From UBA6170 sp942491385 (lineage in GTDB: Bacteria; Chloroflexota; Anaerolineae; Anaerolineales; Anaerolineaceae), in assembly GCA_942491385.1 (NCBI GenBank), contig CALOAF010000002.1, positions 310,001 to 374,000 of the forward strand: a stretch of DNA of 64,000 nt. The letters are read 5' to 3'. Positions 45,269-53,753 of the stretch are shown in pieces. Each line of letters starts with the position of its first letter. Positions within the stretch are counted from its first letter, which is position 1. The notes beneath the pieces were generated by a model. The model saw only the letters and a program-made list of their open reading frames with translations. It ran no database searches and had not been told where the DNA came from. The position numbers and the translations under genes were made by a program.

Positions 45269-45748
45269 ATGATTTTAATCGATGGGCATAACCTGGTACC
45301 GAAGATCAAAGGATTAACCCTGAGTATGTTGGACGACGAAATGGAATTAATTCAGATTCTAAGCGAATATGCACGTGTTACCAGAAAAAAAATGGAGGTT
45401 TACTTTGATAACGCACCCATTGATAAAGCCGGTACCAGGAAATTTGGATCCATCACGGCTCACTTTGTCCGTCAGGGTACGACAGCAGACGATGCTTTAA
45501 TTCAACGCATCCGCAAGATGGGACGCAAAGCCCGCAATGTCAAAGTAATCAGTTCAGATCAACACATCATAAGGGAGGCACAATCCTGCCAGGCGCAGAC
45601 GCTAACTTCAGATGAGTTTGCCAAAGAAATCGAAAAAGCACTTGCCTCAACTCCAAGTGGGGGGAAACCTGATCCGGGGAAAATGTCAGAGAAAGATATT
45701 GAAAATTGGTTATCTCTCTTTAAAAATCCTGGTTCTGAAAAAGATTGA
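45269..45748 (+). CDS. NYN-domain protein (YacP-like)
   Basis: A 159-residue PIN/NYN-fold protein. N-terminal ILIDGHNLVPK supplies the first acidic residue; MEVYFDNAP, TTADDALIQRIRKM and VISSDQHIIREAQ supply the rest of the acidic pocket, as in YacP/Rae1 ribosome-associated endonucleases. The C-terminal 30 residues are a disordered linker with a short helix (EKDIENWLSLFK). RNA cleavage is likely, with the target unknown. Confidence 0.8.
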   Translation: MILIDGHNLVPKIKGLTLSMLDDEMELIQILSEYARVTRKKMEVYFDNAPIDKAGTRKFGSITAHFVRQGTTADDALIQRIRKMGRKARNVKVISSDQHIIREAQSCQAQTLTSDEFAKEIEKALASTPSGGKPDPGKMSEKDIENWLSLFKNPGSEKD

Positions 45749-46057
45749 TTTATTCTTAATTTGTTTTAATATAATTTTGATAATTTAGGTCTATAATATC
45801 CAATAGACACTTATTAATGGTTAGGAAATGTGTCGACCTATCAGAGGATTTGTAAACTTCTCCCTTGATGTTTACACGATGTTTATACATCAAAATCTAA
45901 CTGATGGCATTCCCTCCCTGGTGACCGCCATGCACTTGAAAAATGCTTGGCGGTCACACTTTGAACTGAAATTCTATTTAAGACCCTGGATGGCTTGACG
46001 AGTAGGTTTTCTCTATTACAATCTTTTAATACAACTGTAATTTTAATGGAGCCAAAA
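45749..46057. other. Intergenic region with a strong inverted repeat
   Basis: No gene. GTGACCGCCA (45921-45930) pairs perfectly with TGGCGGTCAC (45948-45957) across a 17-base loop, itself partly symmetrical (TGCA/TGCT). Only a weak T tail follows, so it is a terminator or RNA structure of uncertain type. Confidence 0.5.
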
Positions 46058-46939
46058 ATGAAAAAACCATTCCTCATTTTAATATTCTCATTAATGATTT
46101 TATCCTTAGCCTGCAAGATACCAAGCCTTAGGAGTGAAGAGTCAGACGAGGCAGAAGAACCTACTGTCATTGAAGTTCAACCAACAGAGGCAGAAATCCT
46201 CAATCCAACTGAAACATATTATTCTCCTCCAACAGCCAGACCCACCATTGAGAAAGAATCCACACCCGAACCAATTGTTGAGGAAGAAAAACCGACCGAA
46301 ACAGCTACACAGCCAGCCGCGGTGTGTGCTCATTTCACAAAAGAAGAGTTTGAGAATCCGGGTGAATGTTGGCCAGATAGCCTTGATGAAGTTTTTTCTG
46401 TTGCTGGTATTTCGAACCAAAATAAGATAAACGTTCAGGTAAAAAATGGACGCCTGGAGTTTGAATCCCTATTAAGTGAAGATGTTTTCCTTTATTCTTT
46501 CTATAAAGATAATGAGTATGATGAAGTTACTTTACAGGCATCGCTCACCAAAATTGAACCGAGTGTTAATCAAAATGGGTTTGCACTTGCCTGTCATGTC
46601 AACCAGGATGGTTGGTACGAAGTCCGTCTTGAAAGTAGTGGGGTTTTTGAAGTTTTTCAATATGAATCATTTAAGAAAAGAAATGGTGAAAATCCTTATT
46701 ATCGCATGGGAAATGGTGGCGCAGCCGCTTTTCGTGTCGGCACAGGCCGTGAAAATATCATTGAATGGCAATGTGGAGATGATAGTTTGAGATTGATAGT
46801 GAACGGCAAACAGACCTGGGAAAAAATGAACATTCCGTCCTTTAATAGCGGTGGTGGTGTCGGTGTCGGTTTGGCTTCCTACTCCGGTATTTATCCGCGG
46901 CATATCGGATTCGAATATGTTGAAATTATGGAACCATGA
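46058..46939 (+). CDS. Lipoprotein with concanavalin-like beta domain
   Basis: A 293-residue lipoprotein: signal peptide MKKPFLILIFSLMILSLAC with lipobox LSLAC, an acidic Thr/Pro/Glu-rich linker (about residues 25-90), then a beta-sandwich domain (about 100-290) with VKNGRLEFESLLSED, NGFALACHVNQDGWYEVRLESSG and the C-terminal VNGKQTWEKMNIPSFNSGGGVGVGLASYSG, like LamG or DUF1080 jelly-roll folds. ATG 46058 has GGAG six bases upstream, so earlier in-frame ATGs are not used. Ligand unknown; anchored on the cell surface. Confidence 0.75.
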   Translation: MKKPFLILIFSLMILSLACKIPSLRSEESDEAEEPTVIEVQPTEAEILNPTETYYSPPTARPTIEKESTPEPIVEEEKPTETATQPAAVCAHFTKEEFENPGECWPDSLDEVFSVAGISNQNKINVQVKNGRLEFESLLSEDVFLYSFYKDNEYDEVTLQASLTKIEPSVNQNGFALACHVNQDGWYEVRLESSGVFEVFQYESFKKRNGENPYYRMGNGGAAAFRVGTGRENIIEWQCGDDSLRLIVNGKQTWEKMNIPSFNSGGGVGVGLASYSGIYPRHIGFEYVEIMEP

Positions 46940-46981
46940 TACCTTGTCGCATCCAGACCTGAATGCTATAATCTCGTTGAT

Positions 46982-47054
46982 GCCCCAGTAGCTCAATGGA
47001 CAGAGCAAAGCACTCCTAACGCTTAGGTTGGGGGTTCGATTCCCTCCTGGGGCA
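46982..47054 (+). tRNA. tRNA-Arg (CCT)
   Basis: 73 bases with acceptor GCCCCAG/CTGGGGC, D-arm GCTC/GAGC, anticodon loop CTCCTAA (CCT, decoding AGG) and T-loop TTCGATT. CCA is not encoded. The gene lies 42 bases after the lipoprotein stop. Confidence 0.93.
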
Positions 47055-47130
47055 CTATTCTACAAAATTCATGAAAATTCAACGAAAATTGCTCTTGCTT
47101 AATTTGATTTTTATGCTAAAATATTACTTA

Positions 47131-47169
47131 GATAAACGCTTGGGTGCCCCCCTCACCTAAGCGTTTATC
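47131..47169. repeat. Long perfect hairpin downstream of tRNA-Arg
   Basis: GATAAACGCTT (47131-47141) pairs with AAGCGTTTATC (47159-47169), extended inward by GGGTG/CACCT pairing to about 16 bp around a C-rich loop. No T run follows directly. Possibly a processing or termination structure. Confidence 0.6.
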
Positions 47170-47201
47170 CTTTAAAAGACCTATCTTACCTAAGCAATTT
47201 A

Positions 47202-47228
47202 AAATAAAAGACCCCGTTTCCGGGGTCT
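47202..47228 (-). terminator. Terminator of the downstream minus-strand gene
   Basis: AGACCCCG (47209-47216) pairs with CGGGGTCT (47221-47228), and on the minus strand a T-rich tail (TTTATTTT) follows. It is 13 bases past the hypothetical gene's stop. Confidence 0.85.
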
Positions 47229-47241
47229 CTGACTTATTAGT

Positions 47242-47613
47242 CTAATTGTCAAAATTTGGGGTATCATCATCTTCGTCATCGACATCAATGTCAAAATCAT
47301 ACTCTATTTCCCCTGCTTTGCGCCGAATCCACAAGTAGAGTACCTGACCTTCATTCGAATCAGAAGAACGAGCAGCCATGATCGGAACCTTTTCTTCCAG
47401 CCCATAGTCATTGCGATAATGGAGAAATATTGTGTCTCTTTTGCGCCAGGCTCGATGGCAGCGCTCAACCAACGCTGGACCATTAAAGGTGCGCAGTCGT
47501 GTCAAAGCCAGGTCATACAAACCCGGGCCTTCGTTCAATCCCAGCGCCCAACCATCGTCAATCATTTCGAAATTTGGGGGTGGTCCCTCAATAATTGTAA
47601 TTTTATCATCCAT
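47242..47613 (-). CDS. Conserved-looking hypothetical protein
   Basis: A 123-residue soluble protein: MDDKITIIEGPPPNFEMIDDGWALGLNEGPGLYDLALTRLRTFNG, a central WRKRDTIFLHYRND stretch, and a strongly acidic tail (DIDVDDEDDD). I do not know its name; the EGPPPxFE start recurs, as I recall, in Chloroflexota proteins of unknown role. ATG 47613 has GGGGAG upstream, while an in-frame ATG at 47631 does not. It is followed by its own terminator and stands alone. Confidence 0.7.
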   Translation of the reverse strand: MDDKITIIEGPPPNFEMIDDGWALGLNEGPGLYDLALTRLRTFNGPALVERCHRAWRKRDTIFLHYRNDYGLEEKVPIMAARSSDSNEGQVLYLWIRRKAGEIEYDFDIDVDDEDDDTPNFDN

Positions 47614-47817
47614 AAAAACTCCCCGACCCATTGTTGCTTTTTAAATGAATCTTGGTTCATTTTACCGCGAATTTAAGAAAAGTCCATGAGAAAAATGTTA
47701 AATCTTTATTAGAGTTTTTATTCCATAATTGATAAAACATTAATATTTTTCATTCAAAAAACTAATATTCAGGCTGTATTATTATCTCAACAAAAAAACA
47801 ATCTCATGGAGGAAATA

Positions 47818-48231
47818 ATGCCTACTCTTTATGTTAGAAACCCATATCGTCAAATGACCCGCCGCTTTGTGGATACCATCAATGAAAGAAACATCGAAGA
47901 ATCAAAAGTTATCTTTCCGGTGGATATCCGCGTTGCCGATGATGAATATCTGATAGAAGCTTTCTTACCAGGTGTTTCTGCAGACGACCTCGATATTCAG
48001 ATAGAAAGTAACGTAGTGACCTTGAAAGGTGAATTAAGCATTGAGCACAATGAAGAGGATCGCTACTTGTTGCAAGAACGCCCCTCTGGAACATTCCAAC
48101 GCTCCATCGAACTACCGGATGATGTGGACGCTGATAACGTTGAAGCCGAATTGAAAAATGGCGTTCTCACAGTACGTCTACCTAAATCAGAATTAGCAAA
48201 GCCACGCAAAATTAAAATATCCAATAATTAG
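47818..48231 (+). CDS. Small heat shock protein Hsp20
   Basis: A 137-residue alpha-crystallin-domain chaperone. The domain spans about residues 35-125: PVDIRVADDEYLIEAFLPGVSADDLDIQIESNVVTLKGE, then FQRSIELPDDVDADNVEAELKNGVLTVRLPK, with the signature ELKNGVLTVRLPK. The C-terminus has the short basic end PRKIKISN with an I-x-I motif. It binds unfolding proteins without ATP. ATG 47818 lies five bases after GGAGG. I see no CIRCE element upstream. A T-tailed terminator follows. Confidence 0.92.
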   Translation: MPTLYVRNPYRQMTRRFVDTINERNIEESKVIFPVDIRVADDEYLIEAFLPGVSADDLDIQIESNVVTLKGELSIEHNEEDRYLLQERPSGTFQRSIELPDDVDADNVEAELKNGVLTVRLPKSELAKPRKIKISNN

Positions 48232-48252
48232 TTCCTTATGCTTATCCGATAC

Positions 48253-48290
48253 CAGGAGTTGTGGCTTCAGGCTGCAGCTCCTGTTTTTTT
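48253..48290 (+). terminator. Terminator of the Hsp20 gene
   Basis: CAGGAGTTG (48253-48261) pairs with CAGCTCCTG (48275-48283) with one wobble, followed by seven T. Confidence 0.85.
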
Positions 48291-48353
48291 ATTGACGCCA
48301 ACTCTTTTCATTTGTCTTTATAGATTACAGGAATAGTGGGGTAGAATCATTTC

Positions 48354-49151
48354 ATGTCAGATCCAGATGCATTTGTAAGAGCGTTACAAAATACATCCGT
48401 TCCGCAATTCAAATATTTCAGAAGCGTAGGTTCCACCAATTTGTTGGCTTTGGAATGGTTGGAAAAAGATGCGCCGGATGGAGGAATTATCTTTGCAGAC
48501 CATCAAAGCTCCGGACGGGGTCGTTTCGAGCGCAAGTGGATGACCGAACCGGGCAGTGCCCTGGCTGTATCGGTCATTGTCCGACCCACTTTGACTGAAA
48601 GGGGTTCCTTGTCTCTGTTTTCTCCGCTGGCAGGGATTGCCCTGGTAGATGTTTTGAAACATCACCTACAAATCGAGGCCCAAATTAAATGGCCCAATGA
48701 TGTCTTGATCCAACGGATGAAAACATCCGGCATTTTGACTGAAACAGTCTGGAACGGAGATGCATTACTTGGATTGGTTGTTGGAATTGGGGTGAATATC
48801 CTGCCACAAGCCATCCCGCCACAGGAAATGCTTCAATACCCCGCAACCTGTTTACAGAACCACTGTTCCAGTCCTATTGACCGCTTTGAGGTATTGTCAG
48901 CTGTTCTGAATGCCTTTACCGTCTGGCGGTCCAAAATTCACTCACCCGAATTTATGAATCAGTGGCAAAAAACACTGGCATTTCGTGGTGAAAAAGTATA
49001 TATTAAACAAAAAGATGGTAATCTTCAAATCAGTGGTGTATTATTAGGATTGACAACCGATGGTAATTTGGAGATCTTGAGCAATAATAATCAAAAACAA
49101 ACAATCACAGTCGGAGATGTCCATCTTCGACCTGCTGAACCAGAAAAATGA
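48354..49151 (+). CDS. birA: Biotin-[acetyl-CoA carboxylase] ligase (class I BirA)
   Basis: A 265-residue enzyme with the catalytic motifs STN, GRGRFERKW (ATP/biotin loop), KWPNDVL and GIGVNI, and a short C-terminal domain. It lacks the N-terminal helix-turn-helix of E. coli BirA, so it is a class I ligase that biotinylates carrier proteins without acting as a repressor. The following small membrane protein starts nine bases after its stop, suggesting a two-gene operon. Confidence 0.92.
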   Translation: MSDPDAFVRALQNTSVPQFKYFRSVGSTNLLALEWLEKDAPDGGIIFADHQSSGRGRFERKWMTEPGSALAVSVIVRPTLTERGSLSLFSPLAGIALVDVLKHHLQIEAQIKWPNDVLIQRMKTSGILTETVWNGDALLGLVVGIGVNILPQAIPPQEMLQYPATCLQNHCSSPIDRFEVLSAVLNAFTVWRSKIHSPEFMNQWQKTLAFRGEKVYIKQKDGNLQISGVLLGLTTDGNLEILSNNNQKQTITVGDVHLRPAEPEK

Positions 49152-49160
49152 GAGGTACCT

Positions 49161-49370
49161 ATGTTAGATGATTTACGAAATTCTGCTGAAGCATCTTTTA
49201 TTGAAGAAGAATCGGCCATGGAAGCCCAACGATTGATCCCAGTAACAGAGAAACGGTTCCTGGGGATGACTGCTGTTCAACGCTTCATCCTCGTTTTTCT
49301 ATTATTAATCCTGGTAGTCGTTTTAGGAACTTTATTTCTCTTAGTCTCAGGCAAGATGATCCTGCCCTGA
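49161..49370 (+). CDS. Small single-helix membrane protein
   Basis: A 69-residue protein with an acidic N-terminal half (MLDDLRNSAEASFIEEESAMEAQRLIP) and one helix (AVQRFILVFLLLILVVVLGTLFLLV). Probably cotranscribed with birA and ended by the shared terminator at 49388. Family unknown to me; the good ribosome binding site (GAGAGG) supports it as real. Confidence 0.65.
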   Translation: MLDDLRNSAEASFIEEESAMEAQRLIPVTEKRFLGMTAVQRFILVFLLLILVVVLGTLFLLVSGKMILP

Positions 49371-49387
49371 GAACTACTTTATCATAA

Positions 49388-49414
49388 AAAAATGCCTGGT
49401 TTTCAGGCATTTTT
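49388..49414. terminator. Bidirectional terminator between birA operon and gyrA
   Basis: AAAAATGCCTG (49388-49398) pairs perfectly with CAGGCATTTTT (49404-49414); A and T tracts make it work in both directions between convergent genes. Confidence 0.9.
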
Positions 49415-49433
49415 GATTTAATGAACTTTTACT

Positions 49434-51917
49434 TTATTCAGCTACGCCATTTTCGGACGTGTCTCCTTCACCAGCCAGAATCTCAGCACTGATCCTGGCC
49501 ATGGATGCCACACCATCTTTATCATCAATATCCATGACCCGCACACCCCGCGTAGCACGTCCCATTTGAGAGATGTCTCTGACTTTCATGCGAATCATCA
49601 CGCCATTGGTGGAGATTAATGAAATTTCATCATCCAGTTTTACAATTTTGGCCGTAGCGATTAATCCACTCTTGGCAAGATTGTGTTTGTCGATAGTGGA
49701 AACACCTTTCGAGCCCCGACTCTTGGGGTTGTATTGCTCCAATGGGGTTCGTTTGCCATACCCTTTATCAGTAATGACCAATAATTCAGCCTCTGGCTCT
49801 AACACATCCATATTGACAACATAGTCTTTGGCATCCATGCGAATACCAGTAACACCACCAGCTGGTCTCCCCATGCAGCGAATTTCACTTTCATCCATCC
49901 TCAGAGCACGCCCATAGGCAGTTACCAGCATCACTTCATCTTTTCCACTGGTTAATCGCACCCAACCGAGTTTATCATCTGGTTTAAGGTCCATGGCAAT
50001 TAATCCGGATGGTCGAACATTCGAAAACTCAGAAAGTTGTACCCTTTTGATTTTCCCCATGACAGTTGCCATCGTACAATATTCTGCCTCTTCAAAATCA
50101 GGCACTGGTACAGCCGCTGTTACCCTTTCGCCCGGGTTAAATGCCAACACATTCATGATGGAAATACCTTTATCGGTTCTACCGGCTTCAGGCAGGTTGT
50201 AAACCTTTTCAGAATATACTTTTCCTCTATCAGAGAAGAACAAGACTGTATTCAAGGTACGGGCGGGGAGTAATAATACGACTTCATCTTCATCACGCAT
50301 GGATTGACCAATCACACCCCGGCCCCCTCTTCCCTGTGTGCGGAAGAGATTAGCACGTGTGCGTTTGATATATCCTTTTTCGGTGACAGTAATCAGAACC
50401 GCTTCATCCTTCACTAATTCAGATTCCGAGAACTCTTCTTTTGCATCAAAACTGATCAATGTCCGGCGTTCGTCCCCATATTTATCAGACATTTCTGTCA
50501 GATCATCTCTAATAAGTGCCAATATTTTCTGTGGGTTTGCCAACAAATCTTCCAGATAAGCGATGGTCGTCAGAAGTTCTTGATACTCATCCTCTATTTT
50601 CTGCCGTTCCAAAGCAGCCAGACGGCGCAATTGCATATCCAGAATGGCTTGTGCCTGGACCTCAGTCAGTTTGAAGCGCGTTATTAAACTCGCTTTCGCT
50701 TCATCCGCATCCGCAGCTTTTCGGATCGTACTAATCACATCATCCAGATTTGATAACGCGATTAACAATCCATCCAGAATATGGGCGCGGTGTTTGGCTT
50801 TATCTAGTTCAAATTGCGTTCGCCGTGTAATCACTTCCCTGCGGTGCTCGATAAAAATTTGCAGCATTCGCCGCAAGGGTAATGTGCGCGGCTCCCCATT
50901 GATTAAGGAAAGCATATTCACACCAAAAGTGGATTGCAATTGGGTGTACTTATAAAGTTGGTTCATCACGCGCTGTGGTTGCGCACCACGTTTCAATTCA
51001 ATCATGATCCGCATACCTTTTCGGTCTGATTCATCGCGCATATCCGAGATCATGTCCAGACGGCCTTCGCGCACCAGGGCAGCGATTCTCTCCAGCATCG
51101 TGGTTTTATTGACCTGATAAGGAATCTCTGTGATGATGATTGCGTGTCTGCCGGGTTTGAATTCTTCAATTTCTGCTTTCCCACGCACCACCAGGCGTCC
51201 CCTGCCGGTAGAATATGCCTGCCGAATGGACTCTTGCCCGATGATAATACCACCGGTGGGAAAATCCGGACCTGGCAGGAATTTGATCAAATCTTCAACG
51301 GTTACATCTTCCAAATTTTCATAATGATCGATCAGATGGTTGATAGCTGCGATCAATTCCCCTAAATTATGCGGGGGAATATTGGTTGCCATGCCTACTG
51401 CAATACCTGAAGAACCATTCAACAGAAGGTTCGGAAGGCGCGCTGGCAATACCACCGGCTCTTTGAGGGATCCGTCGAAATTATCCGCAAAATCAATGGT
51501 GTTCTTGCTAATATCTGCCAGCATATCTTCCGCCATGGCAGACAACCTGGCTTCGGTATACCGCATCGCTGCCGGTGAATCACCGTCAATCGAGCCAAAG
51601 TTTCCCTGACCATCCACTAACATGTAGCGCATCGAGAAATCCTGCGCCATACGGGACATAGCATCGTAAACCGATAAATCGCCATGGGGGTGGTACTTTC
51701 CTAGAACTTCTCCCACAATACGTGCAGATTTTTTAAAGGAGGTATTCGCTCGAATGCCCATGTCATGCATGGCAAAAAGGATACGGCGATGAACCGGTTT
51801 CAAACCATCCCTGGCATCTGGCAAAGCACGCGCCACAATTACGCTCATCGCGTAATCTAGGTAAGCGGAACGCATTTCACTGTCAATATCCACTATTTTA
51901 ATGTTACCAATTTCCAT
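49434..51917 (-). CDS. gyrA: DNA gyrase subunit A
   Basis: An 827-residue topoisomerase subunit. The N-terminal breakage-reunion domain has RVVARALPDARDGLKPVHRRIL-type residues and catalytic Tyr120 in AAMRYTEARL; the C-terminal beta-pinwheel has the GyrA box QGRGGRG (FRTQGRGGRGVIGQ), which separates gyrase from topoisomerase IV. In the quinolone-binding region the usual HPHGDSAVYD reads HPHGDLSVYD, so the position of E. coli Ser83 is Leu81 while Asp85 (Asp87) is kept. This change is known to lower quinolone sensitivity elsewhere. ATG 51917 follows AGGAAG. gyrB is not adjacent. Confidence 0.96.
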   Translation of the reverse strand: MEIGNIKIVDIDSEMRSAYLDYAMSVIVARALPDARDGLKPVHRRILFAMHDMGIRANTSFKKSARIVGEVLGKYHPHGDLSVYDAMSRMAQDFSMRYMLVDGQGNFGSIDGDSPAAMRYTEARLSAMAEDMLADISKNTIDFADNFDGSLKEPVVLPARLPNLLLNGSSGIAVGMATNIPPHNLGELIAAINHLIDHYENLEDVTVEDLIKFLPGPDFPTGGIIIGQESIRQAYSTGRGRLVVRGKAEIEEFKPGRHAIIITEIPYQVNKTTMLERIAALVREGRLDMISDMRDESDRKGMRIMIELKRGAQPQRVMNQLYKYTQLQSTFGVNMLSLINGEPRTLPLRRMLQIFIEHRREVITRRTQFELDKAKHRAHILDGLLIALSNLDDVISTIRKAADADEAKASLITRFKLTEVQAQAILDMQLRRLAALERQKIEDEYQELLTTIAYLEDLLANPQKILALIRDDLTEMSDKYGDERRTLISFDAKEEFSESELVKDEAVLITVTEKGYIKRTRANLFRTQGRGGRGVIGQSMRDEDEVVLLLPARTLNTVLFFSDRGKVYSEKVYNLPEAGRTDKGISIMNVLAFNPGERVTAAVPVPDFEEAEYCTMATVMGKIKRVQLSEFSNVRPSGLIAMDLKPDDKLGWVRLTSGKDEVMLVTAYGRALRMDESEIRCMGRPAGGVTGIRMDAKDYVVNMDVLEPEAELLVITDKGYGKRTPLEQYNPKSRGSKGVSTIDKHNLAKSGLIATAKIVKLDDEISLISTNGVMIRMKVRDISQMGRATRGVRVMDIDDKDGVASMARISAEILAGEGDTSENGVAE

Positions 51918-52097
51918 GTACGTACTTCCTCCAATTAACAGCGATAAGGCTGGTATTCCTTCATTTATTTACTATCCCAAACCTTAATTATACCGCACTA
52001 CAGGCGTATTCAGGCTCATTCTTCCTATTAAAACATTCCAGCTGAAAAAGCTTCCCTTGTCAATCTGCTCTGAGTTTGCTATAATCACCGTCACCAA

Positions 52098-52171
<74 letters not shown>

Positions 52172-52172
52172 C

Positions 52173-52202
52173 AAAAAAACACTCCGCAAGGGGTGTTTTT
52201 TT
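52173..52202 (+). terminator. Terminator of tRNA-Val
   Basis: A-rich left arm and CACTCC pair with GGGGTG and a T run around a GCAA tetraloop, directly after the tRNA. Confidence 0.9.
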
Positions 52203-52251
52203 CAATTTGGATTTTTCTGTTTTTGTTTTTCAAATTTGCTCTAACAAATCT

Positions 52252-52773
52252 AATTCAAGGATTTATTTGTTTCTAATCTTATAACCACTATATTTACATA
52301 TGAAATTTCTCGCATTTTTGATTTCGATAGAAACAAAACCATATATGATAAAGTGTACAATTTATCAATTTGGATTGTTACTCAGATATTGAATGACATT
52401 TTAAGTATTAATGAAGGACTTATTTTAGAAATCGATGGTGATTCTAAAGCTTTATTTAGCACTCATTTAAATTACTTAATTGATAATACTGATATTTTCA
52501 AATTAAAAGGATTTCAAACCAGATTTTTCAGAGTTCGAATCTTCAAGACAAAATGACCACTCCAAAGCATTCACCGATCTCCCTACTAAAAATTTTCCAT
52601 TCTCAAATGGACTTTTTCCAAATGAAATGGACATCAACATAATTCTTACTGTTGGAATAAGGAATTATATTTCCCATAATTATGAACCTCTGGAAGAATT
52701 TAACAAACTTAAATATGAAATTTTTGAAAGATTAACTCAATTACTTTTTACTGTGGTCGTGTACTTTTATTAA
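52252..52773 (+). pseudogene. HEPN-like domain protein remnant, frameshifted
   Basis: Two frames together give a continuous protein-like text of about 170 residues. The first (to near 52525) reads DLFVSNLITTIFTYEISRIF...NLSIWIVTQILNDILSINEG; the second runs from near 52515 to the stop at 52773 and ends ILTVGIRNYISHNYEPLEEF followed by KLKYEIFERLTQLLFTVVVY. RNYISH fits the Rx4H motif of HEPN ribonuclease domains, which often have this helix arrangement around it. No start codon is seen. It lies directly after tRNA-Val. I infer a dead defence or toxin gene; the family assignment is tentative. Confidence 0.45.
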
Positions 52774-52782
52774 GAAGGACTT

Positions 52783-52929
52783 TTGAAGAATACACTATTC
52801 AACTCAAACCGAACCTTCAATGTTCTCTTCAAAGACAAATCCGGAGAACAATCTTCAGCCCAAATCGCTGCCTTTGAAGGTACCTGGCATTGGAATTTGA
52901 CCTTTATTATTTTAATAAAGAAGGTTTAA
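52783..52929 (+). pseudogene. Fragment of a site-specific DNA methyltransferase
   Basis: 48 codons encoding FNVLFKDKSGEQSSAQIAAF followed by EGTWHWN and a short unrelated end. This matches, from memory, the start of a family of type III-like adenine methyltransferases (NLLFKxxxGxxSxAQIxAFEDTWHW). The catalytic DPPY part is absent. It follows the HEPN-like remnant by nine bases, so both are likely scraps of one lost restriction or defence island. Confidence 0.5.
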
Positions 52930-52930
52930 T

Positions 52931-52964
52931 AAAAAACAAAAAAAGACTGCTCGTTTAAGCAGTC
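52931..52964 (-). terminator. Terminator of the small membrane protein gene
   Basis: GACTGCT (52945-52951) pairs with AGCAGTC (52958-52964); on the minus strand a long T-rich tail follows. It lies 29 bases past the stop of the gene at 52994-53164. Confidence 0.8.
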
Positions 52965-52993
52965 CAATTACCGACGTTGAAATTTTTTTCTAT

Positions 52994-53164
52994 TTACAAA
53001 TCTTTAAAATACGTGGCAAGAGCTAATAAAACAAATGCTACGGCCACAAACCAAAAAGCATTTGCGCTAGCAATTGGAATTGCAATAAAATTCCCTAAAA
53101 TCCCTAGCAGACCTAAAATTACGGCAATAATCCAACTCCATTTTTTGGGTGGACTTAGTCTCAT
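52994..53164 (-). CDS. Small two-helix membrane protein (56 aa)
   Basis: MRLSPPKKWSWIIAVILGLL begins a 56-residue protein with two helices (IIAVILGLLGILGNFIAI and FWFVAVAFVLLALATYF). It is supported by a textbook ribosome binding site, GAGGAGG, five bases before ATG 53164, by a T-tailed terminator downstream and by palindromes in its upstream region. Function unknown. Similar two-helix proteins of 55-60 residues occur singly in related genomes in my recollection. Confidence 0.75.
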   Translation of the reverse strand: MRLSPPKKWSWIIAVILGLLGILGNFIAIPIASANAFWFVAVAFVLLALATYFKDL

Positions 53165-53207
53165 TTTTCCTCCTCTGTTTGATTAGATGAAATTTATGGA
53201 TTTAGTC

Positions 53208-53250
53208 GATAATCTATATATAGATTATCACAAAATACTTGTATATACAA
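53208..53250 (-). promoter_or_regulatory. Operator-like palindromes upstream of the 56-residue protein
   Basis: A perfect 22-bp palindrome at 53208-53229 (half-site GATAATCTATA) and a perfect 12-bp palindrome TTGTATATACAA at 53239-53250 lie 44-86 bases upstream of the start codon at 53164. Such pairs in a promoter usually bind dimeric repressors; AT-richness makes some symmetry likely by chance. Confidence 0.45.
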
Positions 53251-53753
53251 TTGATTTTGTAATTTTTCTTTACCTTCTTACTCCCGAAACCCTGTACCGG
53301 TAAATACTCGCTCAGCAAAATAGGCATACATTGATGCCATAGGTACCTCTTCCAACTTTCTTAGTTCACATCCGTGGAGCCCTGTAATCTAATAGACTCC
53401 CCGTTTAAAGAATGTAGGAGGTGTCCCTCCATGCTCTCAAAGAGAGCCACCGTTTTGGAAGCCTTCTTTGTTATCATTTTATGCGTTAGTCGGGTTGTAT
53501 TAAAACCGAGCTTTGAATAAAATTAGGGGGTTTAAACCAGGCGTGAGGTTACACGAGGAATAGAAAGTGCAAGGATCCAATCCATGAGGTTCTTTGACAT
53601 CCTTTTATTTTCCAACTCAATCTTCAAAGCAGTTGACTACCAGGACTCTGAAATTTACAACCAGTGGATTCTTCCTTCAATGTATCTTGCTCTAAAGCCC
53701 ATCAAGGCAATTGTTAGATTTGTCACCGAAATCTGCTGCAGATTGAGCATTCC
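53251..53753. other. Intergenic region with hairpins, no gene
   Basis: No gene is supported in about 500 bases. GGAGG-TGTC-CCTCC (53417-53430) and the perfect GCTCTC-AAA-GAGAGC (53433-53447) are adjacent hairpins, and GGCAT/ATGCC pairs near 53322-53338. These resemble the small hairpins at 5.8 kb but are fewer. Confidence 0.45.
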
